Below, piece after piece: positions 9,104 through 17,266 of a stretch of 64,000 bases of DNA. The notes under the pieces are model-generated. The model was given only the letters and a program-made list of their open reading frames with translations. It was not told the origin of the DNA and made no database searches. Positions within the stretch are counted from its first letter, which is position 1, and each line of letters starts with the position of its first letter. The translations under genes and the position numbers were made by a program. Source of the stretch: Flavobacterium sp. (GTDB lineage: Bacteria > Bacteroidota > Bacteroidia > Flavobacteriales > Flavobacteriaceae); NCBI RefSeq assembly GCF_025352425.1, contig NZ_JANXTI010000026.1:1-64000 (forward strand), written 5' to 3'.

Positions 9104-9653
9104 AATACGATGCGCCTGGTGCGAAAAAGATGATTTGTATAGGGATTATCACGATAACGAATGGGGGAATCCGGTGTATGATGATGATAAACTTTTTGAG
9201 TTTTTGGTTTTGGAAACCTTTCAGGCTGGACTTAGTTGGTACACGATTTTGAAAAAACGTGATAATTTCCGCAAGGCGTTTGATCAATTTGATTACAGAA
9301 AAGTGGCCCAATATAAAGATAAAGAAATTGAAACCTTAATGCAGGATGCCGGCATTATCCGAAATGGTTTAAAAATAAAAGCGACGATTTCTAATGCTGT
9401 GGCTTTTGTAAAAGTTCAGGAAGAATTTGGAAGTTTCTCTAAATACATTTGGGAATTTACGGGCGGAAAACCTATCGAAAATAATATCAAAAAAATGAGT
9501 GATGTTCCCGCTACTACGCCACTTTCAGATGAAATAAGCAAAGACTTAAAAAAGCGCGGATTTAAATTTGTCGGTTCGACAGTAATCTATGCACATATGC
9601 AGGCCACGGGAATGGTTAATGACCATGTGGAAGATTGCTGGAAGCGAAATTAA
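9093..9653 (+). CDS. tag: DNA-3-methyladenine glycosylase I
   Basis: 186 residues from ATG 9093 (MSTKIRCAWCEKDDLYRDYH). An earlier in-frame TTG at 9072 is less likely because the family starts close to this Cys-rich motif. Tag removes 3-methyladenine from alkylated DNA. Visible signatures: YHDNEWG near 20, LETFQAGLSW near 46, and the C-terminal HVEDCW that supplies zinc ligands. It overlaps the transporter gene upstream and runs 38 bases into the oppositely oriented aat gene. Confidence 0.95.
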   Translation: MSTKIRCAWCEKDDLYRDYHDNEWGNPVYDDDKLFEFLVLETFQAGLSWYTILKKRDNFRKAFDQFDYRKVAQYKDKEIETLMQDAGIIRNGLKIKATISNAVAFVKVQEEFGSFSKYIWEFTGGKPIENNIKKMSDVPATTPLSDEISKDLKKRGFKFVGSTVIYAHMQATGMVNDHVEDCWKRN

Positions 9654-10293
9654 TTTCCACAGATTTCAATACCTTCATAAACGTTTCTCTCGAAACTTCA
9701 AAAGCGCCAAGTTTTTCTAAATGGTCATTGTGCACTTGGCAATCGAGCAGTTTATAATTGTTTTCTTTTAAATAATTGACCAAAGTCACAAATGCAACTT
9801 TACTCGCATTGGGCAATTTTGAAAACATACTTTCGCCACAGAAAATATGTCCCAAATCAACGCCATACAAACCGCCAACGATTTCATCATTCTGCCAAAC
9901 CTCAACCGATTTTGCGATTCCCATTTCATGAAGTTTGGTGTATGATTCAATAATATCTTCGGTTATCCAGGTGCCATCTTGTTCTTTCCTCTCAACTTGT
10001 TGGCAATTGGTAATTACTTCCCTAAAGTTTTGATTAAATGTAATTTGAAATTTATTTTGGTTCAGCAAATTCCGAATACTTTTTGAAACTTTATAAATAG
10101 ATGGAACAACTACCATCCTCTCTGACGGTGACCACCACAATATGGGTTCGTCTTCGTTAAACCAAGGAAAAATACCGCTACGATACGCTAAAAGCAATCG
10201 CTCGATAGACAAATCGCCACCAATGGCAAGAACGCCTTCTATGGAAGCTTCATCAACAGGTGGAAAATATAATTCTTTGGTTAGGAAATACAT
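9616..10293 (-). CDS. aat: Leucyl/phenylalanyl-tRNA-protein transferase
   Basis: 225 residues. Aat adds Leu or Phe from aminoacyl-tRNA to proteins with N-terminal Lys or Arg, marking them for ClpS/ClpAP. Signatures are FPPVDEA near the start, GLLAIGGDLS-like EGVLAIGGDLSIERLL, FPWFNEDEPILWWSPSERMV, and the GGLYGVDLG...GESMF segment. The 3' end overlaps tag tail to tail. Confidence 0.95.
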   Translation of the reverse strand: MYFLTKELYFPPVDEASIEGVLAIGGDLSIERLLLAYRSGIFPWFNEDEPILWWSPSERMVVVPSIYKVSKSIRNLLNQNKFQITFNQNFREVITNCQQVERKEQDGTWITEDIIESYTKLHEMGIAKSVEVWQNDEIVGGLYGVDLGHIFCGESMFSKLPNASKVAFVTLVNYLKENNYKLLDCQVHNDHLEKLGAFEVSRETFMKVLKSVEINFASSNLPHGH

Positions 10294-10343
10294 GTTTTAG
10301 AGAAAAGAGAAAAGAAACAAGAAGCAAGAGAAAAGATCAAATG

Positions 10344-10378
10344 AAAAAACCATTCATACAATTAAATGTTAGAATGGT
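10344..10378 (-). terminator. Terminator after aat-side gap / DUF3127 gene, with purine-rich tract
   Basis: On the minus strand ACCATTC pairs with GAATGGT and is followed by TTTTTT, ending leftward transcription from the DUF3127 gene. Just beyond it (10300-10340) lies an AAGAAGCAAGAG-type purine tract of the kind also seen at 16495-16565, 20165-20215 and in the PPTase gene. Confidence 0.7.
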
Positions 10379-10406
10379 CTTTCTTCTTTTTTCTTTCTAC
10401 TTTTTT

Positions 10407-10784
10407 CTAGAAAGGTAAATCGTCGTGCTCTTCCTCATTGAAGTTGGTTGCCGGAGCAAATGCTTCTGCTGGTGGCATTGGAGCCATTCCTGCTGCTGAC
10501 GGAGCTTCGGTTTGCAGTTTTTCAACTTTCCAGCCTTGAATATCATTAAAATATTTGGTTTCGCCTTGTGGGTTCACCCATTCTCTTCCTCTTAAATTGA
10601 TTGACACTTTTACGGCATCACCAACATTGTGATTATTCAACAAATCACATTTGTCCTGCACAAAGTTGATGCTTATAAATTGTGGGTATTGCTCTTCTGT
10701 TGCCACAACCAATTCTCTTTTTTTAAAGCTGGCACTCACTTGTTGCTCAGCATTAATCACCTTAATTTTTCCGGTAACTTCCAT
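10407..10784 (-). CDS. DUF3127 domain protein, OB-fold-like
   Basis: 125 residues from the ATG at 10784 (MEVTGKIKVINAEQQVSASF). An upstream start would add ten untypical residues. The family has unknown function but resembles single-stranded nucleic-acid-binding OB folds. The strands KKRELVV, FISINFV and AVKVSINLRGREW are visible, followed by an Ala/Pro linker and an acidic tail ending DDLPF. That tail is like the SSB C-terminal tip (the ssb gene here ends NDLPF), so docking to SSB partners is conceivable (inference). It starts two bases after the flavin reductase gene. Confidence 0.85.
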   Translation of the reverse strand: MEVTGKIKVINAEQQVSASFKKRELVVATEEQYPQFISINFVQDKCDLLNNHNVGDAVKVSINLRGREWVNPQGETKYFNDIQGWKVEKLQTEAPSAAGMAPMPPAEAFAPATNFNEEEHDDLPF

Positions 10785-10786
10785 AA

Positions 10787-11662
10787 TTATTGTTTTGCTA
10801 AAAGCACTTTCCAAGCCGAAAGCGCGTCATTATTATTCAAATATTCTTTTGCCTTTTGGTGGATTTTCATTTCATCATCCGAACTCAAAACACCTTTAAT
10901 TGCAAAATTTTGCTTTACAAATATAGTAATTTCTTCTTGTGTTGGCAATGCTTCTACATTACCTAATTTTCCTAAATCGTTCCCGTCAAAAATTATGCTT
11001 TTTTTGATGAAATCAGGAATTTCATCTACACCGATTCCCAGTGAGGTCAGTGGCTTTTCGACTTCAAACAGCCCTTGATTGGAACGCGAATACCAATTCC
11101 CGCCCAGACGGGATACCAAATCTATTTTGCTTTGGTCTATCATATTTTTGTCATCGAGTATGTTTTCGTGGATGTGGATTTTAACCACTTCACAAATAAT
11201 TAAATTTCCCGCGCCACCTTGATTCCCTAAAGCAATAATTTCGTTGACTTTGCATTCGATCTGCACCGGACTTTCTGCTACACGATACGGTTTTACCATA
11301 TCCGAAGGCAACATCGTTAAACCCGATTTCAGAAATTCGTTTACACCATCAGGATATTCCGTACTCGATAACGAGGCCTGTTGCACCATAGCATAATTCA
11401 CAACATTGATGACTACTTGTTTCGTAGCCTGACAATTTTCGAGCGTGTGCTTCGTGGTATTATTTCTAACACGGCGTGCCGGTGAAAAAACCAAAATTGG
11501 CGGATTGGAACTAAACACATTGAAGAAGCTAAAAGGTGACAGATTCGGCTTACCATTCTTGTCCATAGTACTGGCAAAAGCGATTGGCCTTGGTGCTACA
11601 GCGCTTTGCAAATAGCCTTGTAGTTGCGCGGGCGAAAGTGTGTGTGGTTCAAAACTAAGCAT
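10787..11662 (-). CDS. Flavin reductase family protein (FMN-binding split barrel)
   Basis: 291 residues. The N-terminal 200 residues match the flavoprotein-oxygenase/DIM6-NTAB family: SAVAPRPIAFASTMDKNGKP, then SPFSFFNVFSSNPPILVFSP, and AGNLIICEVVKIHI, which build the FMN pocket. The substrate is not evident. The C-terminal 80 residues are a helical extension with no recognised domain. It is almost certainly cotranscribed with the DUF3127 gene. Confidence 0.85.
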   Translation of the reverse strand: MLSFEPHTLSPAQLQGYLQSAVAPRPIAFASTMDKNGKPNLSPFSFFNVFSSNPPILVFSPARRVRNNTTKHTLENCQATKQVVINVVNYAMVQQASLSSTEYPDGVNEFLKSGLTMLPSDMVKPYRVAESPVQIECKVNEIIALGNQGGAGNLIICEVVKIHIHENILDDKNMIDQSKIDLVSRLGGNWYSRSNQGLFEVEKPLTSLGIGVDEIPDFIKKSIIFDGNDLGKLGNVEALPTQEEITIFVKQNFAIKGVLSSDDEMKIHQKAKEYLNNNDALSAWKVLLAKQ

Positions 11663-11738
11663 CTTATTTTGATGTTTTTTACAAATGTAATAAGTTTAAT
11701 CTCTAATACTTTTAATTATATTTATAAAAAATTTCTCC

Positions 11739-12884
11739 ATGCAGTTTTCCGAAAAACCAAACCTTACACGCTGGATTATTATCATGGCTTCCTTTGTCAT
11801 TGTGATTTTAATATTGTGGAATACCTATTCTTTTTTTCAGATTTTTAAAAACGATGAGCGCGTAAAAATGGAAGTCTGGGCGGAAAGTTTAAAAACCTTG
11901 CTCAATGCTCAACCGGAAGACGAAGTAGAGCTTCCGCGGCAGGTGATGAGTAATAACAAAACGATTCCAATCATTTTAACCGAAAACAATCTCATTATCA
12001 ATACGGCAAATATTGACGACAACGTTGTAAAAAACAAAGCCAAACTGGGCGATTTTTGGGAGAAATTAAAAAAACAAAATGACCCAATTGTGATAAGAAT
12101 CGGACCCGGACAAGTGCAGTATTTATACTATGGTAATTCTTCATTGCTCAACAAATTGAAATATTATCCGGTTGCTTTATTATCGATTATTTTTCTTTTT
12201 GGAGCTGTGGTATACAACTTTTACCGGAGTACCAAAATGGCAACCCAAAACAAACTTTGGGCCGGAATGGCAAAGGAAACGGCTCACCAAATAGGCACAC
12301 CTTTATCCTCATTAATTGGTTGGCTTGAAATAATGAAGGCGGATAATGTAGATGAAACTACCGTTGCCGAAATTGAAAAAGACATCAATAGATTGCAGAC
12401 CATCACGGATAGGTTTTCAAAAATTGGTTCTGAACCGGTTTTGAAACGCCTGAATATCATTGAAGAAACGGAACAGTCGTTTGATTATTTAAAATCGAGA
12501 TTTTCAAAACAAGTGGAATTTTCCTTTGTAGCGCCTAATAAACCTATTATGGTTTCCCTAAACCCGGCACTACATAGTTGGACTGTCGAAAACTTAATCA
12601 AAAATGCTATCGATGCCATGAGAGGTAAGGGTAAAATATCAGTTGTGATTGAAAACGAAAATAATATGGTTAAAATTTTAGTTTCGGATACCGGAAAAGG
12701 AATTCCAAAAAATCAATTCCGACGGGTTTTTGAACCAGGATTTACTACAAAAAAGAGAGGTTGGGGATTAGGGCTTTCATTAACTAAACGTATCGTTGAA
12801 GAATACCACAAAGGGAAAATAAAAGTCCTGAATTCTGAAATTGGAAAAGGAACAACAATGCAGGTTTGTTATAAAAAAAGATAA
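11739..12884 (+). CDS. Membrane sensor histidine kinase
   Basis: 381 residues. Two transmembrane segments (about 11-32 and 140-160) enclose a short extracytoplasmic sensor. The HisKA H-box is KETAHQIGTPLSSLIGW near 185, where His is the phosphoacceptor. ATP-binding boxes follow: ENLIKNAIDAM (N), DTGKGIP (G1), FEPGFTTK (F) and GWGLGLSL (G2). There is no adjacent response regulator, so it is an orphan kinase whose partner and signal are unknown. Confidence 0.93.
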   Translation: MQFSEKPNLTRWIIIMASFVIVILILWNTYSFFQIFKNDERVKMEVWAESLKTLLNAQPEDEVELPRQVMSNNKTIPIILTENNLIINTANIDDNVVKNKAKLGDFWEKLKKQNDPIVIRIGPGQVQYLYYGNSSLLNKLKYYPVALLSIIFLFGAVVYNFYRSTKMATQNKLWAGMAKETAHQIGTPLSSLIGWLEIMKADNVDETTVAEIEKDINRLQTITDRFSKIGSEPVLKRLNIIEETEQSFDYLKSRFSKQVEFSFVAPNKPIMVSLNPALHSWTVENLIKNAIDAMRGKGKISVVIENENNMVKILVSDTGKGIPKNQFRRVFEPGFTTKKRGWGLGLSLTKRIVEEYHKGKIKVLNSEIGKGTTMQVCYKKR

Positions 12885-12947
12885 CGGTTTTTATTTAAAG
12901 TTAGTGAAGAAATCGATAGTTGATAAAATTTTTGAATTAAATCAGCA

Positions 12948-13337
12948 TTACAAATTTGCACGAATGGCTGAAGCCAACTCCTCAAATTCTTCTTTCGTTA
13001 GTGACACTTTTCTCTGAAAACGCATATCATCCATATCGTGTAGAGGAATCAAATGTACATGCGTGTGCGGCACCTCAAGCCCAACGACAGCAACGCCAAT
13101 TCGTTTGCATTCTATTGTTTTTTCTAGTGCTTTGGCTACTTTTCTGGAGAATTTCATTAAGCCCAAATACAAATCCTCATCCATATCAAAAATGGCATTG
13201 ATTTCTTGTTTCGGAATACAAAGCGTGTGGCCTTTTGCATTTGGATTTACATCTAAAATGGCAATAAAATTTTCATCCTCGGCTACTTTGTAACCTGGGA
13301 TTTCTCCATTAATTATTTTCGTAAAAATTGAACTCAT
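12948..13337 (-). CDS. HIT family protein (nucleotide hydrolase/transferase)
   Basis: 129 residues, a Hint-type protein. The histidine triad HTHVHLIPL is present near 91, and the N terminus MSSIFTKIINGEIPGYKVAE is typical. These enzymes hydrolyse AMP-linked or nucleoside-phosphoramidate substrates. It lies 9 bases downstream of greA, so the two are likely cotranscribed. Confidence 0.93.
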   Translation of the reverse strand: MSSIFTKIINGEIPGYKVAEDENFIAILDVNPNAKGHTLCIPKQEINAIFDMDEDLYLGLMKFSRKVAKALEKTIECKRIGVAVVGLEVPHTHVHLIPLHDMDDMRFQRKVSLTKEEFEELASAIRANL

Positions 13338-13346
13338 TTTAACTGA

Positions 13347-13823
13347 CTAGTCTCTCGAAATCTCTAAAACCTCGAAGTTTAATTTACCGTTTGGAACTGT
13401 AATTTCAGCAACCTGCCCAACCGATTTTCCTAATAATCCTTTACCAATTGGTGAAGTAACAGAAATTTTGCCTGTTTTTAAATCCGCTTCGCTTTCAGCA
13501 ACCAGCGTATATTTCAACTCCATTCCGTTAGCCTGGTTTTTAATTTTCACATTGGATAAAACCAAAACTTTTGAAACATCAAGATGTGTTTCGTCTATTA
13601 GTCGGGCATTTGAATGCACTTCCTCAAGTTTGGCAATTCTCATTTCGAGCATTCCCTGTGCTTCTTTTGCTGCATCATATTCTGCATTTTCAGACAAGTC
13701 GCCTTTGTCTCTTGCTTCTGCAATAGCTTGTGAGGCTTTAGGTCTTTCGATGCTTTTTAATTGATCTAATTCTTCTCTCAACTTCTTTAATCCTTCTACT
13801 GTGTAATACGATACTGTACTCAT
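13347..13823 (-). CDS. greA: Transcription elongation factor GreA
   Basis: 158 residues. GreA rescues backtracked RNA polymerase by stimulating transcript cleavage. The N-terminal coiled coil carries the DKGDLSENAEYDAAKEAQ tip motif with the acidic residues that reach the active site. The C-terminal FKBP-like domain has SPIGKGLLGKSVG. The start is preceded by an unusually strong GGAGG ribosome-binding site for this phylum (see the leader entry). Confidence 0.97.
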   Translation of the reverse strand: MSTVSYYTVEGLKKLREELDQLKSIERPKASQAIAEARDKGDLSENAEYDAAKEAQGMLEMRIAKLEEVHSNARLIDETHLDVSKVLVLSNVKIKNQANGMELKYTLVAESEADLKTGKISVTSPIGKGLLGKSVGQVAEITVPNGKLNFEVLEISRD

Positions 13824-13877
13824 GATTTCCTCCTTTATATAAATAGAAAAAATCCCATCGCAACGGGATTTCTTTTT
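13824..13877 (-). promoter_or_regulatory. greA leader: strong Shine-Dalgarno and terminator-like hairpin
   Basis: Minus-strand reading gives AATCCC-(8 bases)-GGGATT followed by TTTTT, then AAAGGAGG five bases before ATG. The hairpin with T run sits in the 5' UTR, not after a gene, so premature termination is possible. Bacteroidetes ribosomes largely mask the anti-Shine-Dalgarno, so an intact GGAGG here is notable. Confidence 0.6.
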
Positions 13878-13985
13878 TCAAAGATATTATTTTATTTTTA
13901 TTTCGAAATTGTTGGCGTTTTATTAACGCTTGTCAAAGTTAATTAATTTAAATTTGTTTCGCTATAGTATTTTAATAAAATTAAT

Positions 13986-14411
13986 ATGAAAAAGATTTAT
14001 ATCATATTGCCGTTTCTGCCTTTTCTCTTCAGTTGTGATGGCGGAAGTCTTAATAACAGCAATCCTAATATTCCAAATTATCAGGTAAATCTGCAACTCA
14101 ACCTGAGTTTGCCAGCTTACAGTAACCTGCAGTTCCCAAGCAATCATATCGTAGATTATTCTGCAACATCCGGCGCCAGAGGAATTGTTGTTTTTAATAC
14201 CGGCAGTGGGTTTAATGCTTTTGATTTAGCTTGCCCAAATCAACCTTTCACTACCTGCACTTCACCAATGATTGTTACCGGTATTGAAGCAAAATGTTCC
14301 TGTGACAATACTACCTATAATTTATTTTCCGGTCAATCTCCCGGCCAACCTTATCCTATGAAGCAATACCGCACAGAAGTTAGCGGAGGTTATTTGTATG
14401 TTACCAATTAA
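13986..14411 (+). CDS. Rieske-fold-like lipoprotein lacking cluster histidines
   Basis: 141 residues. The N terminus has a lipobox (LPFLFSC), so a lipoprotein is predicted. The rest follows the layout of a Rieske domain: strand GIVVFNTGSGFNAFDLAC near 60, and CSCDNTTYNLFSGQ followed by QYRTEVSGGYLYV at the end. In true Rieske proteins the two loops read CxH and CxxH. Here they read CPN and CSCDN, so neither histidine is present and a 2Fe-2S cluster of the usual kind is unlikely. Function unknown. The 3' end overlaps the TonB receptor gene by four bases, tail to tail. Confidence 0.7.
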   Translation: MKKIYIILPFLPFLFSCDGGSLNNSNPNIPNYQVNLQLNLSLPAYSNLQFPSNHIVDYSATSGARGIVVFNTGSGFNAFDLACPNQPFTTCTSPMIVTGIEAKCSCDNTTYNLFSGQSPGQPYPMKQYRTEVSGGYLYVTN

Positions 14412-16588
14412 AATTTAAGCGTTGCTCCGGCTAAAAAATTAATTCCGGCTTGTGGATAATATCCCACACCTTCAATAGTTGTTGTAACTCCCGGCGTAGA
14501 GAAATCATCATCATAAGTATAGAAATAGCCATTCGATTCATATCTGTAATCAAATATATTGTTTACTAATGCGGAAAAAAGAATGGATTTTATTCCTTTG
14601 TTGATATTCCATAAATAGGTTATGTTCAAATCGTGAACGTTATAGGCTTTCAAAACTGATTTTTGTGAATCTATGTTTCCCATGAATTGTTTTCCTACAA
14701 ATTTATTCAAGATGCTAATATTTAGGTTTTTGATTGGCGAATAGGTTGTGGCATTTCCAAAAACAATTTCCGGAGAAAATGCAATGTTTGTATTTCCTAA
14801 ATTCTCCAGTACGCCATTACGCTGAAAATAAAAATCCTTATTCTTATTCTGGCTTAAGGTAAGATTTGGTTGAAAGGTAAGCTTATTGATTACTTTGATT
14901 ACCGATTCCAACTCAATTCCGTAGCGATAACTGTTTCCACTGTTCGTGAAAATTGGCGAGCCAACATCGTTTAAAGCGCCGGTTAAAACCAATTGATCTT
15001 TGTACTGCATATAAAAAACATTCGCATTTACAGTTGCCTTTTGGGCCTTGTATTTCCAACCCAATTCATAGTCAACTAATCGTTCGGGTTTTATGCTGCC
15101 GTTTTCGTAATCATCCCGTCTTGGTTCCTTATTGGCAACTCCGACATATACATAAAACGCATTCTTGGAATTTAATTGATAGGTCGCACCAATTTTCGGA
15201 TTGAAAAATCGAAACGTATCATTGACTTCCCCAAAGACTTCACTAGTTGCTTTGTAAAAAACCATTCGGTATTGCAAATCGGCAAAGAAGTTTATTTTTC
15301 CGAATGCTTGTGATGCTTTAGCATAGAAATTCACATCGTCTTTATTTCCGTAATTGTCATAGTAATGGTTTTGTGTCGGAACATAAAACGCTGTCCGGAT
15401 TACGGTTCCAAAATGCTTTCCTAAATACCTGTTAGCCGCACCGCCAAATAAAATATCCGTTTTTTTACTTTTATAATTTAATGAAAATGTTGATCCAAAA
15501 AAGTCATTATCCAACCATTTTTGTCTGACTAAATCAGCCGTTGAATTTCCTTGAAAATCCGGCAAATTATAATTGGCTAATGTTTCGTCTTCCCTATATT
15601 GTTCGTAATATCCTTTCCCTAACGTATAATGAAGCGCAACATTGGATGTCCATTTTTCCGACCATTTTTCCGACCAATGCAATTGAAAATGATGCTGCCA
15701 ATAATTATCGGTTTCATTGTCATAGAATTTTGTATTCCCATTTTCATCAGTATACATTCCGACAGAATTGAACGTTCGGTCATGTTCTAAAAGATACGGA
15801 TCTTCAAGTCCGTTCCAGGATTGATAGGTTTTTTCCTTTCCGCCAAAAGCAATGAATTTTAATGCTGTCGATTTCTTTATATAATTAACATTGAAAAAAT
15901 AGCCAAACATCTTACTAAAAGCCCTGTCGATATAACCATCGGAAGCTATTTGTGAAATCCTGGCATTAAATTCCAGATTATCGTGCAAACCGGTTCCGAA
16001 AGCTAAAGTGTGTTTCCTTGTCCCGAAACTTCCACCGGAGTTCGCAATTTCTGCGTAAGCGTTTTGCTGAAATGATTTAGTCTGCATGTTTAGGCTTGCG
16101 CCAAAAGCACCCGCACCATTCGTTGAAGTTCCAACACCGCGCTGCAGCTGAATGCTTTCCAATGAGCTTGCGAAATCGGGCAAATCAACAAAATAAGTGC
16201 CTTGACTTTCGCTGTCATTAAACGGAACTCCGTTCAGCGTAACGTTAATTCTGGAACCATCAGTACCACGGACGCGCATATAGGTGTAACCAACGCCATT
16301 TCCCGCATCAGTAGTTGTAACAACCGAAGGTAAATAATTTAGTAAAATGGGGATGTCCTGCCCCAGATTTCGAGGAGCAATTTCTTCTTTGGTGACATTA
16401 GTAAAGGTAACAGGATTTTTTTTGTCGGCACGAACTCCGGAAACCAAAACGGCATCGAGTCGGTTGACTTTGGTGGTGTCTTGTACTTTTTCTTGCGAGA
16501 AAGAGAAGAAAGAAGAAAGAAGAAAGAGAAAAGAAAACAATGTCTTACTTCTTGCTTCCCTGCTTCTGATAATAAATAAATTTTCCAT
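14408..16588 (-). CDS. TonB-dependent receptor under TPP-riboswitch control, probable thiamine importer
   Basis: 726 residues. After the signal peptide (ending FSFSQ) comes the plug domain: LDAVLVSGVRADKKNP (TonB box region), LLNYLPSVVTTTDAGNGVGY, MRVRGTDGSRINVTLNGVP and IQLQRGVGTSTNGAGAFGAS. The barrel ends in a C-terminal aromatic strand (FLAGATLKF). A TPP riboswitch lies about 95 bases upstream, so the substrate is most likely thiamine or a derivative. This fits earlier comparative work predicting TPP-regulated outer-membrane receptors with PnuT in Bacteroidetes. The signal-peptide region overlaps a purine-rich low-complexity tract (16495-16565). Confidence 0.88.
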   Translation of the reverse strand: MENLFIIRSREARSKTLFSFLFLLSSFFSFSQEKVQDTTKVNRLDAVLVSGVRADKKNPVTFTNVTKEEIAPRNLGQDIPILLNYLPSVVTTTDAGNGVGYTYMRVRGTDGSRINVTLNGVPFNDSESQGTYFVDLPDFASSLESIQLQRGVGTSTNGAGAFGASLNMQTKSFQQNAYAEIANSGGSFGTRKHTLAFGTGLHDNLEFNARISQIASDGYIDRAFSKMFGYFFNVNYIKKSTALKFIAFGGKEKTYQSWNGLEDPYLLEHDRTFNSVGMYTDENGNTKFYDNETDNYWQHHFQLHWSEKWSEKWTSNVALHYTLGKGYYEQYREDETLANYNLPDFQGNSTADLVRQKWLDNDFFGSTFSLNYKSKKTDILFGGAANRYLGKHFGTVIRTAFYVPTQNHYYDNYGNKDDVNFYAKASQAFGKINFFADLQYRMVFYKATSEVFGEVNDTFRFFNPKIGATYQLNSKNAFYVYVGVANKEPRRDDYENGSIKPERLVDYELGWKYKAQKATVNANVFYMQYKDQLVLTGALNDVGSPIFTNSGNSYRYGIELESVIKVINKLTFQPNLTLSQNKNKDFYFQRNGVLENLGNTNIAFSPEIVFGNATTYSPIKNLNISILNKFVGKQFMGNIDSQKSVLKAYNVHDLNITYLWNINKGIKSILFSALVNNIFDYRYESNGYFYTYDDDFSTPGVTTTIEGVGYYPQAGINFLAGATLKF

Positions 16589-16681
16589 CCGTAAATTGTT
16601 TACGAATAAAAAGAGGTAATTATTCTTTGTTAAAAATTAAATGATACTCCTGACCTCAAACTAAAGTGCACTTAGTTTTTT

Positions 16682-16766
16682 GTCAAATCCTTAAACAGCA
16701 TTACCTGTTCTAAGTTCATTGGGTATAATCTCAGCTCGTTATTTAGAGCACCCCTTTTGAGACAGG
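16682..16766 (-). promoter_or_regulatory. TPP riboswitch (THI element)
   Basis: On the minus strand the conserved pieces appear in order: AGGGGTGCTC, GAGCTGAGATTATACCC, GAACTTAGAACAGGTAATGC, closed by TCAAA/TTTGA. These match the thiamin-pyrophosphate aptamer. A near-palindrome, AAACTAAGTGCAC and its complement (16659-16679), lies just downstream and may be part of the expression platform. No T run follows it, so control at translation is more likely than termination. The upstream 16781-16860 holds ATTAAGTATT-type simple repeats. Confidence 0.93.
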
Positions 16767-16864
16767 GCAAATATAAAGAAAGTATTAAGATTGGAGTATT
16801 AAGTATTAAGATTTTTACATGACTTAATAGTTAATACTTTGTACTTAATACTTTGTACTTAATA

Positions 16865-17266
16865 CTACAACTTAGGCTTCTTTCGGTTTTCCTTAATTTC
16901 AGAAACCACAGATTTGTCTTTTAATCTTTTTTCGACTACCGATTTTGGGACTTTTGTCACCTTTCTTTTCTTGGGAACGATTAAGGATTTTTCTATTAAT
17001 TCTACAAAACGTTTAGTGATGATTGCCTTGTTTTTAAGCTGGCTCCTGTCCTCGTCACAGTTTAAAATCAGCAAGTTTTCTATTGTTAATTTGCTCGCTA
17101 ATTTGGTTTCGATTAATGCTTTTTCAACCTCATCCAATGCCTGAGAATTATTCAAATCAAAAGTCAATACTACTTTGGAAGAAACCTTGTTTACATTTTG
17201 TCCGCCGGGACCAGAGCTTCTGACAGCTTTAAAAGTTAGTTCAGCAATAATTCTTTCAGTTTCCAT
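16865..17266 (-). CDS. arfB: Alternative ribosome-rescue factor ArfB (peptidyl-tRNA hydrolase YaeJ)
   Basis: 133 residues. The catalytic GGQ loop is in RSSGPGGQNVNKVSSKV near residue 18, and the basic tail (PKKRKVTKVPKSVVEKRLK...) is the part that enters the mRNA channel of stalled ribosomes. The short length and tail separate it from RF1/RF2. It overlaps the DUF4301 gene by 11 bases, which suggests coupling. Confidence 0.94.
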   Translation of the reverse strand: METERIIAELTFKAVRSSGPGGQNVNKVSSKVVLTFDLNNSQALDEVEKALIETKLASKLTIENLLILNCDEDRSQLKNKAIITKRFVELIEKSLIVPKKRKVTKVPKSVVEKRLKDKSVVSEIKENRKKPKL

